Of a DNA stretch of 64,000 bases, positions 1 through 10,000 are shown in pieces; position 1 is the first letter of the stretch; each line of letters opens with the position of its first letter. The position numbers and the translations under genes were made by a program. This DNA is from Gemmatimonadaceae bacterium (GTDB lineage: Bacteria > Gemmatimonadota > Gemmatimonadetes > Gemmatimonadales > Gemmatimonadaceae), in contig JABAQJ010000008.1 in NCBI GenBank assembly GCA_019186945.1, positions 124,001-188,000 of the forward strand. The letters run 5' to 3'. The notes beneath the pieces are model-generated. The model made no database searches, was not told the origin of the DNA, and saw only the letters and a program-made list of their open reading frames with translations.

Positions 1-1
1 G

Positions 2-1381
2 CAGCACAACGCTACCGTGAAGATGCTGCAAGACTGGATCGCGCTCCCGTCGATCGCCGCCGAAAACCTCAATTTCCCGAAGGGCGCCGAATACATGGCG
101 CAGCTCGCGCGCGACGCCGGGTTCTCGCATGTCGAGGTAGTACCCACGAAGGGAAAGCCGGGCGTCTTTGCAACGCTGGACGTGGGAGCGCCGACATCGC
201 TGGCCGTGTACTTCATGTACGACGTGAAGCAGTTCGATCCTGCCGAGTGGAGTTCGCCGCCCCTCGAGGGTCGGTTGGTGGACAAGCCGGGCTACGGCAA
301 GGTGATCGTGGGGCGGGGAGCGACCAATACCAAGGGACCGCAGGTGGCCTTCCTGGCGGCGCTGCACGCGTTCAAGGCGGCCGGCCGCAAGCTCCCGGTG
401 AACCTCGTGCTCGTCTGCGAGGGAGAGGAGGAGATCGCGTCGCCCAACTTCTCCCAGGTGGTTTTTAAGCCCGAAGTCGAGGCGGCGCTGCGGAAGTGCG
501 TGGGTATCATCATCCCGTTAGGCAATCAGGATCCGGATGGCTCGGTTACCATCAACCTGGGCGCCAAGGGCGTCGTCGAACTGGAGCTGGTCTCGACCGG
601 AGAGAAGTGGGGTCGAGGACCGAAGAAGGACATCCACTCCAGTTACGAGGCGCAGGTGGACAGTCCGGTATGGCACCTGGTTAAGGCGCTCGACACGCTG
701 GTTGAATCTGACGGGCATACGCCCGCGGTGGCCGGTTTCTTCGACAAGGTGCGGCCGCTGTCGCCCGAGCTGAAAAGGATCCTGGAGGAGGCCATCGCCC
801 AGCGGAGCGAGGCAGAGACGAAGAAAGCGCTCGGGATCGACCGCTGGTTCAAGGACGAGTCGTGGCACGACACCAACGTCCGTCTCGTCACGCAACCGAC
901 GATCAATATCGAAGGTCTGGTAGGTGGCTACACCGGTCCTGGCGGCAAGACCATCCTCCCTCACAAGGCCGTGGCCAAGATCGACATGCGTCTTGTGCCG
1001 GACATGACCGCCAAGGGGACGTTGGAGCTGCTGAAGGCGCACCTTGCCAAGCACGGCTTTGGCGACATCGAGGTCAACATGAGTGGCGGCTACGACCCCA
1101 CCGAGACCGACCCGAACTCGAAGCTCGTGAAGGCGCAGATCGCTACCTACAAGGCACTGGGAGTCGAGCCCGGGCTCTGGCCGCGGCTGGCCGGTTCGTG
1201 GCCTGGAGTGACGTTTACCGGAGCGCCGTTGCACCTGCCGGCCGGGCAGTTCGGTATGGGTCACGGCGGCGGCGCTCATGCCCCGGACGAATACTGGGTC
1301 GTGGAGTCGTCGAATCCGAAGGTAGCGGGGATGGACGGCGCAGTGCGGTCCTTCGTCGAGTTCCTGTATCAGCTGGCCTGA
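2..1381 (+). CDS. M20-type peptidase/deacetylase, 5' end outside window
   Basis: The frame is open from the first bases of the window, so the N-terminus is missing; the first in-window ATG is at 23. The protein has the M20 two-domain plan (catalytic, then dimerisation, then catalytic). The catalytic glutamate motif EGEEEIASP is intact near base 420, and a C-terminal GHGGGAHAPDE supplies a late metal-ligand histidine near 1265-1290. Two usual metal-ligand sites are changed. The canonical GHYDV is FMYDV here (codons 212-226), so Met stands in for His, and the GRGxxDDKG motif is GRGATNTKG (about 311-337). I believe a subfamily with such changes exists, so this may be a variant lineage rather than a dead enzyme. 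Substrate unknown, probably a peptide or N-acylated amino acid. It converges on the next gene with a gap of about 20 bases. Confidence 0.75.
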   Translation, partial: QHNATVKMLQDWIALPSIAAENLNFPKGAEYMAQLARDAGFSHVEVVPTKGKPGVFATLDVGAPTSLAVYFMYDVKQFDPAEWSSPPLEGRLVDKPGYGKVIVGRGATNTKGPQVAFLAALHAFKAAGRKLPVNLVLVCEGEEEIASPNFSQVVFKPEVEAALRKCVGIIIPLGNQDPDGSVTINLGAKGVVELELVSTGEKWGRGPKKDIHSSYEAQVDSPVWHLVKALDTLVESDGHTPAVAGFFDKVRPLSPELKRILEEAIAQRSEAETKKALGIDRWFKDESWHDTNVRLVTQPTINIEGLVGGYTGPGGKTILPHKAVAKIDMRLVPDMTAKGTLELLKAHLAKHGFGDIEVNMSGGYDPTETDPNSKLVKAQIATYKALGVEPGLWPRLAGSWPGVTFTGAPLHLPAGQFGMGHGGGAHAPDEYWVVESSNPKVAGMDGAVRSFVEFLYQLA

Positions 1382-1402
1382 CCGCGTCGCTCGGCTGCCC
1401 TC

Positions 1403-3550
1403 TCACGCTGCTGGACCAGCCTCGACCGCCTGCACGTCGCACGCAACGCCATGGAAGGCATTCGAGCCCGATACCGGATCGAATGCCTCGCCGTCCGTGG
1501 AACTGTTGTAGCTCCAGGAAGCTTCGTCGCTCCACCAGCCGTACTGCGCCCAGATCGTTCCCGCCGGCAGCTGCATGTTGACGCTTGCCACCGCCCGGAA
1601 CCCTCCGGACGTCGTTCTGATGTCGACCCACGTGCCCGCGGCAATGTTACGAGCGGCGGCCACGTCGGGAGCCAGCTCGCATTCCGGCCTGGGCGAGCGC
1701 TTCCGCAGCGAAGGCTGATTGCGCTGCTGGCTGTGGCAATAGGCGACCACCTTGCCGCACGTCAGCAGGAAGGGATGGAGCGGATCCGGCGGCCGAGCCA
1801 CGTAATTCGGCAGCGGATCCCGGCCGCGTTCGGCAAGCGCATGACTCCAGATCTCGATGCGGCCGCTCGGGGTGCGAAAGCGTGACTGCTCGCCTTGCCG
1901 GAGGCTCGTCGCGAGTGGGAGATCGACCCCGCGTGGATTGGCGCGAAGCGTCTCGATCGATACGCCGGTCGGTGCCAGCAGGTGAGCCATGGCGGCGTCG
2001 ATGTCACCGCCGAAAAACCGATCGGCCAACCCGAGCCGCACCGCCAGCTGAAACACGATCCACGTGTCCGATCTGGCGGCACCCGGCGGGGCAGCCACGG
2101 GAGGACGCAGCTGCAGATGCGCGTCGGCAGCCTGCGTGACTGCGAAACCGGCCTGCAGTCCCTCGCGTTCCCAGCAGGACGCTGCCGGGAGCAGGAGGTC
2201 GGCGAAACGAGCGGTAGGCGTGACGAACAATTCCGTTTGCGCGAAGAAGTCGAGAGATGCGAGCGCTTCTTCGGCATGGGCCGTTACCGGTTTGGTGAGC
2301 AGGAAGTTGCCGCCGAAGGCGAACAGCGCGCGGATTGGATACGGGTCGTGTTGCACCACGGCCCGAAACAGATCGCGCGTCGTGATCCAGCCGTGTGCCG
2401 GAGGTCCCAGTGGACGGTTGGCCATGCCGAGCGTCTTCGCACGCGTGTCCGCGTCGACCCAGTCCCATCCGGCGATGTCGGCAACCCCCGGCTTCGCAAA
2501 CGTCACGTTACCGCCCGGAGATCCCAGGCATCCGGTGAGCGCATACAGGATGTTCACCGCGCGTGTTGCATCTGTTGCCGATTCCTGCTGGCAGGTGCCC
2601 GTCCAGGTGAAGAAGGAGACCGGCCGTTCGCCGGCGATGATGTCGGCTGCGCGGCGCAAGTCGTTTTCGCGTACGCCCGTCAGGCGCTCGACCTCGCTCG
2701 CCGGAAAGCGTGCTGCACGTTCGGCAAGCCGATCCAGCACCGTACCGGATCCGTCAGGTGCGGGATCGTACGCATTGCTGTAGCGGGAGAGGAACTCCGT
2801 GTCGGTCCCGCCATGTTCGAGCAACTGGTGCACCAGTCCGAGAGCGACGGCGGCATCGGTACCGGGGCGCGGCGAAAGCCACACATCGGCCGCGCGTGCA
2901 AGTCCGGTGCGGCGCGGATCGACCACGATGAGCTTGGCGCCTCGGCGTTGCGCCGCGTGGATCTCAACGGCCATCGCGAGCCATGTATTTGCGGGGTTCA
3001 CGCCCCAGAGCAGCATGCAGCGCGTCTGGGCGAAGTCAGGCATACCGATGCCGCTACCCCACGTGAGCGCCGGCGCGAAGTCCTTGTGCCAGTTACAATT
3101 TTCCGTCGCAAAGACGAGGTTCGGGCTCCCGAACGCGTGCACGAGCCGGTGGATCCAGCCAAAGCTGTCGGCGATCGCCGTTCCGCTCGGGGTTGTGACT
3201 GCAAACGCGGTTGCGGCCGGACCGTGTGCGGTGAGCCGCTCGCTCGCCATGGCGAGCGCATCGTCCCAGGAGAGGGGCCGGAAGCCCGGGTTGATATCGC
3301 CTTTCGGGCGGGTGCGTACGAGCGGTGTGGTCAGCCGGTCCGGGTGATGCACGAGTTCCGGTGCTGCGCGCGCCTTGATGCAGATGGCGCGGCCCGTGGG
3401 GTGATCTGGGTCGGGCTCGACGCCGATGAGACGACCGTCTTGCACGGTCGCGAGGCAGCCGCACCGGGAGATGCAGAGGGCACAGTACGTTGGAATGGTT
3501 CGGCGAGGCACGCCCAGAGTGGCCCCGTCGTGGACATCAAGTGCGATCAT
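1403..3550 (-). CDS. Molybdopterin (bis-MGD) oxidoreductase, formate dehydrogenase/nitrate reductase-like
   Basis: This 715-residue protein belongs to the DMSO-reductase superfamily. An N-terminal CALCISRC motif (Cys23, 26 and 30) plus Cys57 gives the Mo4Fe4S cluster domain that binds [4Fe-4S]. Further in are molybdopterin-domain stretches such as WGVNPANTW and a C-terminal MoCo-binding domain with HSQQRNQPSLRK. The position that usually ligates molybdenum lies in ATENCNWHKD, which suggests a Cys-type enzyme; this is inferred from local alignment by eye. No twin-arginine signal is seen, so it is probably cytoplasmic. There is no adjacent Fe-S, haem or chaperone subunit, so the electron partner and substrate are unknown. 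The start is the ATG at 3550; no strong ribosome binding site precedes it. Confidence 0.85.
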   Translation of the reverse strand: MIALDVHDGATLGVPRRTIPTYCALCISRCGCLATVQDGRLIGVEPDPDHPTGRAICIKARAAPELVHHPDRLTTPLVRTRPKGDINPGFRPLSWDDALAMASERLTAHGPAATAFAVTTPSGTAIADSFGWIHRLVHAFGSPNLVFATENCNWHKDFAPALTWGSGIGMPDFAQTRCMLLWGVNPANTWLAMAVEIHAAQRRGAKLIVVDPRRTGLARAADVWLSPRPGTDAAVALGLVHQLLEHGGTDTEFLSRYSNAYDPAPDGSGTVLDRLAERAARFPASEVERLTGVRENDLRRAADIIAGERPVSFFTWTGTCQQESATDATRAVNILYALTGCLGSPGGNVTFAKPGVADIAGWDWVDADTRAKTLGMANRPLGPPAHGWITTRDLFRAVVQHDPYPIRALFAFGGNFLLTKPVTAHAEEALASLDFFAQTELFVTPTARFADLLLPAASCWEREGLQAGFAVTQAADAHLQLRPPVAAPPGAARSDTWIVFQLAVRLGLADRFFGGDIDAAMAHLLAPTGVSIETLRANPRGVDLPLATSLRQGEQSRFRTPSGRIEIWSHALAERGRDPLPNYVARPPDPLHPFLLTCGKVVAYCHSQQRNQPSLRKRSPRPECELAPDVAAARNIAAGTWVDIRTTSGGFRAVASVNMQLPAGTIWAQYGWWSDEASWSYNSSTDGEAFDPVSGSNAFHGVACDVQAVEAGPAA

Positions 3551-3771
3551 GTGCTTGTGGTGATCGATTCCAGTGAACAGAATGGAGCTGCTTGCATTCG
3601 AGGAACTCCGGCTCTGTTGTCGTTAGGCATCGTCGGGAACTTCAAGTGATTGCAGTACATGCGGGGCCACCGGTCCACTTGCGCGCACCAGGTGATGGCA
3701 GCATGGCTGGAACAGGTGTGGCCCGCTGGAGCGTACAGCACAATTCATGTTCCATCCGACCTGACACTCGA

Positions 3772-4068
3772 ATGTCGCGCACAGCGATATCCGCCGCATT
3801 AGGCGAGATCTTCTCTGGCATTGAACGCCTCAAGGTCGCATTCCCGCATCGCGCCTTCACGATCGACGGGCGCCTTGTCGGCGACATCGGTGAAGTGATC
3901 GGCGCACTTGAATACGACCTTCAGCTCGACCAGGTCTCCCGACCAACTCACGACGCGACGACGCCTGACGGTCGCAATGTACAGATCAAGGCGACGTTCA
4001 AGAACCAGCTGACGATGCGATCGGTGCCGGTCGGCGGTTTTATTGCGGCCGCGGGGCCGATTCACTGA
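3772..4068 (+). pseudogene. DUF6998-like protein, 3' end replaced by the CRISPR array
   Basis: An ATG at 3772 opens a 98-codon frame. Its middle, FTIDGRLVGDIGEVIGAL followed by YDLQL, then THDATTPDGRNVQIKAT, looks like the core of the DUF6998 family, whose members I recall from phage and restriction neighbourhoods; their function is not established. The family core normally continues after the QIKAT motif. Here the frame enters the degenerate first repeat of the array (4045-4080) and stops at the TGA inside the repeat sequence CACTGAGG. The C-terminus is therefore encoded by repeat DNA and the gene is probably a remnant. The longer frame starting at 3592 has no family-like sequence and is not preferred. 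Confidence 0.6.
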
Positions 4069-7000
4069 GGAAGCGGAGAGTACGATAGCAGACGTACTGG
4101 CCGTCATCGCTGAGGTAGCTTCAATGGGGCCGCTTCACTGAGGAAGCGGAGAGCGACAATCCGTGGATACGCTTGCCCGAAGAAATGTGGATGCTTCAAT
4201 GGGGTCGCTTACCTGAGGAAGCGGAGAGCCTAAGGGTAGGCGCACTGCCACCGGCCGCTCTGCTTCAATGGGGCCGCTTCACTGAGGAAGCGGAGAGCTG
4301 CGCGTACCTGTGGCGACAGGTTCCGGACGTAGCGTCGGCTTCAATGGGGCCGCTTCACTGAGGAAGCGGAGAGTAGCTGGCGAACAGTGGGGTGCCGATC
4401 TGCTGGGGCAGCTTCAATGGGGCCGCTTCACTGAGGAAGCGGAGAGAGGAGCGTCCTCTTCTGGGTCCAAGTCGCGGCGCAAGCTTCAATGGGGCCGCTT
4501 CACTGAGGAAGCGGAGAGGAATTACCGTCAATACGACTGGAATAACCATCAACCGCTTCAATGGGGCCGCTTCACTGAGGAAGCGGAGAGCGCTCGGCCT
4601 CTGCCCGCACATCTGGCGACAGGTCCGGCTTCAATGGAGCCGCTTCACTGAGGAAGCGGAGAGTGGCCACCCTTCAGCGTGGACCTGTAGCCACCCGTGC
4701 TTCAATGGGGCCGCTTCACTGAGGAAGCGGAGAGCGGCGGACGCGCTGTGGTGGGTGACAGAAGCGCTTCAATGGGGCCGCTTCACTGAGGAAGCGGAGA
4801 GTGAGCTGATCGGTAATGGCCTCAAGCGGAAGGCAGAGGCCGCTTCAATGGGGCCACTTCACTGAGGAAGCGGAGAGAGATCGGCGCACCGGGCAGCACC
4901 AGGCAGTCGCCTACGCTTCAATGGGGCCGCTTCACTGAGGAAGCGGAGAGGGCTTCTGTCAGTGACATTTGTCTTGCCCTCGGGTTGCTTCAATGGGGCC
5001 GCTTCACTGAGGAAGCGGAGAGGTTAGGCGCGAAATCACGGCGCGCGTGATAATCGCCGCTTCAATGGGGCCGCTTCACTGAGGAAGCGGACAGCGCTCG
5101 ACTTCGTCCCGCACATCCAGCGGCAGGTCCGGGACGCTTCAATGGGGCCGCTTCACTGAGGAAGCGGAGAGGATGTGCGCGCAGAGGCCGAGCGAGTCTC
5201 GTGCACCGATCCGCTTCAATGGGGCCGCTTCACTGAGGAAGCGGAGAGATATTGATACGATGACGTGGTGCGGGCCCCCGTTCCTGGCTTCAATGGGGCC
5301 GCTTCACTGAGGAAGCGGAGAGCGACTTCGGCGCGCACATCCAGCGGCAGGTTCGGGACGCTTCAATGGGGCCGCTTCACTGAGGAAGCGGAGAGCGATT
5401 GGGGTGCACCATGCTCCTGCACTCGTACACGCTTCAATGGGGCCGCTTCACTGAGGAAGCGGAGAGCCGAGCGGACGGCATGCACCGCCCCGAAGTGGGC
5501 ATACGCTTCAATGGGGCCGCTTCACTGAGGAAGCGGAGAGTTGCGGCCGAAGGCGTCGTTGCTCATGCGCGAGAAACGGTCGCTTCAATGGGGCCGCTTC
5601 ACTGAGGAAGCGGAGAGTGCGCCCATGTGTCGGTGATCCGCGCACAACCGCAGCGCTTCAATGGGGCCGCTTCACTGAGGAAGCGGAGAGCCCCTTGAGG
5701 GGAAAGTAGTGTCAGTGGACGGAGGGGGCTTCAATGGGGCCGCTTCACTGAGGAAGCGGAGAGGTTGCCGCAATCAAAGGCGCGTCTTGGGGAAACGATC
5801 GCTTCAATGGGGCCGCTTCACTGAGGAAGCGGAGAGGCGCCGAGAGTGCCGAGGGTGCGGCGCAACGGTTGGCTTCAATGGGGCCGCTTCACTGAGGAAG
5901 CGGAGAGATCCCCGACCTGTCACCAGAGGTGCGCGCAGAGGCCGCTTCAATGGGGCCGCTTCACTGAGGAAGCGGAGAGGCGAGTGGCCGCATCGGTGCC
6001 AACGGGCGCGCAAGGGCTCGCTTCAATGGGGCCGCTTCACTGAGGAAGCGGAGAGACGCCGTGCGAAACCGGCGCGCCGTACATGCCAGGTCCGCTTCAA
6101 TGGGGCCGCTTCACTGAGGAAGCGGAGAGGCGTTCGCGCTCGTGGCGGATCCGTCCTCTTTGTAAGAGGCTTCAATGGGGCCGCTTCACTGAGGAAGCGG
6201 AGAGATCTGCACGCCGCCGGAGCTCTCGACTCGCGCGTTGAGGCTTCAATGGGGCCGCTTCACTGAGGAAGCGGAGAGTGTCACCGGCCTCGCTCTCGCC
6301 GCTCGTGTCCTCCTCGCTTCAATGGGGCCGCTTCACTGAGGAAGCGGAGAGCGCGTGGATGATCCACGGATTCGGAAGCCGCCGCTGCAGCTTCAATGGG
6401 GCCGCTTCACTGAGGAAGCGGAGAGTCGGGCATGTAGTTTTCGTATGCATCGCGGCGAATGGGCTTCAATGGGGCCGCTTCACTGAGGAAGCGGAGAGAG
6501 AAGCCCATCGCTCGCCGCTCGAGCGCCGCCGGCTTTGCTTCAATGGGGCCGCTTCACTGAGGAAGCGGAGAGTCGGCCGCGGCCCGCCGAATCCGCCACC
6601 ATCGACCCGCTTCAATGGGGCCGCTTCACTGAGGAAGCGGAGAGTCGACTTCCACGAAGACTACCCCGGATAAGAAGGACGAGGAGGCTTCAATGGGGCC
6701 GCTTCACTGAGGAAGCGGAGAGCCGCTGGCGAACGGAGTCTCGGTCGCCGCATCCGGGTCGCTTCAATGGGGCCGCTTCACTGAGGAAGCGGAGAGGCAA
6801 GAATGGCTCTAGCGACAGCCAAGGCATCCTCGTGCTTCAATGGGGCCGCTTCACTGAGGAAGCGGAGAGTGCACGCCATCCGCTCGGCCCCAGCGCTTGC
6901 CTCTGGCGAGCTTCAATGGGGCCGCTTCACTGAGGAAGCGGAGAGAATCTGCCTCTTGCGCGGCGATGGGCTGGGTGCGATAGGCTTCAATGGGGCCGCT

Positions 7001-10000
7001 TCACTGAGGAAGCGGAGAGCGTTCGGTCACGCCAGCGGAGGTGGAACTCAGACCTTGCTTCAATGGGGCCGCTTCACTGAGGAAGCGGAGAGCAAGGACA
7101 GGGCGGAGTGGTTGGCCCAAAGGGTGCTTCAATGGGGCCGCTTCACTGAGGAAGCGGAGAGCTTCTCCGAGCTCGCGAGGCAAGCCTAACCATGCCGCTT
7201 CAATGGGGCCGCTTCACTGAGGAAGCGGAGAGAGAAGCCCATCGCTCGCCGCTCGAGCGCCGCCGGCTTTGCTTCAATGGGGCCGCTTCACTGAGGAAGC
7301 GGAGAGCGCTTGCGCGGCGGCACGGGAGAGCGTGGCGCTGATCGCTTCAATGGGGCCGCTTCACTGAGGAAGCGGAGAGAGCCGGATCCCGCAGATTCCG
7401 TTCACCGCTGTCTTGCTTCAATGGGGCCGCTTCACTGAGGAAGCGGAGAGTCCGAGAAGGGCGCCGGGTGGCGAACGGTGACGATGGCTTCAATGGGGCC
7501 GCTTCACTGAGGAAGCGGAGAGCGCGCGACGACGCAGCGCATGCTGTCCGCCCCGATCGCTTCAATGGGGCCGCTTCACTGAGGAAGCGGAGAGAGGACC
7601 TAAGCCGCGACATCGGCCAGACCTTCGGCAACCTGCTTCAATGGGGCCGCTTCACTGAGGAAGCGGAGAGTAGCCGGACGCCTCTCTTATCTCCACGTCG
7701 ATGACGGTGCTTCAATGGGGCCGCTTCACTGAGGAAGCGGAGAGGACCGACGGCGTGAGACCGGCGACGATCGAGCCCAAGGGCTTCAATGGGGCCGCTT
7801 CACTGAGGAAGCGGAGAGCGCGTTTGATTCGCCAGCGATACCACGCGCGACGCAGGCTTCAATGGGGCCGCTTCACTGAGGAAGCGGAGAGCAAGTCAGG
7901 GTGTGGGGGTCGAGGGGGGATCCGACATGCTTCAATGGGGCCGCTTCACTGAGGAAGCGGAGAGAGTGTGTTGCGCAGCGTGCGGACGATGCCCTGTTGT
8001 TTGGCTTCAATGGGGCCGCTTCACTGAGGAAGCGGAGAGGCTTCGAATCGGTGCGTGTCCGACCTGATCGCAGCGGGTGCTTCAATGGGGCCGCTTCACT
8101 GAGGAAGCGGAGAGAACCACTCGCGGCTCGTGGATACGCAGGTGCAGCTTGAGCTTCAATGGGGCCGCTTCACTGAGGAAGCGGAGAGGCTCGACGGCTT
8201 GCTCGCGCCGGACGATCCGGTAATGGCTTCAATGGGGCCGCTTCACTGAGGAAGCGGAGAGTTGCGGGGGAACCAATTCCAGAGCTGCCGATAGAAGCTT
8301 CAATGGGGCCGCTTCACTGAGGAAGCGGAGAGAAGCTGAGTACGACAGCGAGTCCCAGACGGCCTTGCGGGAGGCTTCAATGGGGCCGCTTCACTGAGGA
8401 AGCGGAGAGTCGCGGATTGCCGAGCCTCGCCTTGCGCTTTTTCTCGGCTTCAATGGGGCCGCTTCACTGAGGAAGCGGAGAGAGCGCGGCATCGCCGCTG
8501 TTCGACCACTCCCGGAGCGCGTCAGCAAGCTTCAATGGGGCCGCTTCACTGAGGAAGCGGAGAGTTGCCCGTCGAGGTGCGTGCGCGCGGGACCGAGGAG
8601 CCGCTTCAATGGGGCCGCTTCACTGAGGAAGCGGAGAGGGACATGGTTGCGGCCGCCGAGGGCCGGTTGAAAGCTTCAATGGGGCCGCTTCACTGAGGAA
8701 GCGGAGAGAGACTGACAAATGCCGAGATACGGGAGCGGCTTGGTCAGCTTCAATGGGGCCGCTTCACTGAGGAAGCGGAGAGCTAATGCGCGAATACCGA
8801 GCCCCGCGTCGGTGCGAACGCTTCAATGGGGCCGCTTCACTGAGGAAGCGGAGAGGTCAACCAGACCGAAACCTCGCTCCGCATGTTCGACGCTTCAATG
8901 GGGCCGCTTCACTGAGGAAGCGGAGAGAGGCAGACCCGAGAAGTCGGCCGCCGCCACCCGGCTTCAATGGGGCCGCTTCACTGAGGAAGCGGAGAGTTCG
9001 AGGATCGCGCCCTCTAGCTCCGCGTCGCGAGGCTTCAATGGGGCCGCTTCACTGAGGAAGCGGAGAGGTGGGATCGGTGCCACAAGTGCGCGACAACACG
9101 GCCCCGCTTCAATGGGGCCGCTTCACTGAGGAAGCGGAGAGGAAGCGCTCCGCGACGTCTACGCCAACGCGATCGCGGCTTCAATGGGGCCGCTTCACTG
9201 AGGAAGCGGAGAGCCGACGTGGAGACCAGGGAGGCCGCGCTGGTGCGGGCGCTTCAATGGGGCCGCTTCACTGAGGAAGCGGAGAGTCCGTCAGCTCGAA
9301 GCGCTCGACGCTATGCAGGAGCGAGCTTCAATGGGGCCGCTTCACTGAGGAAGCGGAGAGTCCAGCTAATCGTAATGCTGGTCGGCTGGAGCCCGCCAAA
9401 GCTTCAATGGGGCCGCTTCACTGAGGAAGCGGAGAGCTCGAAGGGCCGGATGTGCTGCGGCGGCGCGCCGTCAGGCTTCAATGGGGCCGCTTCACTGAGG
9501 AAGCGGAGAGGACGCGGCCCGTTACGCCAATGACATCAATAGCCGGGCTTCAATGGGGCCGCTTCACTGAGGAAGCGGAGAGGAGGCCGAGCGGATGGCG
9601 TGTACGTCGCCAGAGTGGGCAGCTTCAATGGGGCCGCTTCACTGAGGAAGCGGAGAGGTCGATCGAGATCCAGCGATCGCGCTGCTGCGTCCAGATGTTG
9701 AGGTGGCTTCAATGGGGCCGCTTCACTGAGGAAGCGGAGAGTTCCAGGGGCAGACGCGGATCCTATGATCACCCTGACCCCGCTTCAATGGGGCCGCTTC
9801 ACTGAGGAAGCGGAGAGCCGCTTGCCACTGATGCGAGCGCACCCGTTCGCGAGGCTTCAATGGGGCCGCTTCACTGAGGAAGCGGAGAGCTGATGTGAGC
9901 GCGACGCTTCCCGAGATGGAGAAGGGCGGCGATTGGCTTCAATGGGGCCGCTTCACTGAGGAAGCGGAGAGTCGCGCCGCCTGGCTGGTTCGGATCGATC

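Noticed and set aside
1895-3649. Long plus-strand frame of 584 codons
   Set aside because: It lies antisense to the molybdopterin enzyme, is arginine-rich and has no family motif.
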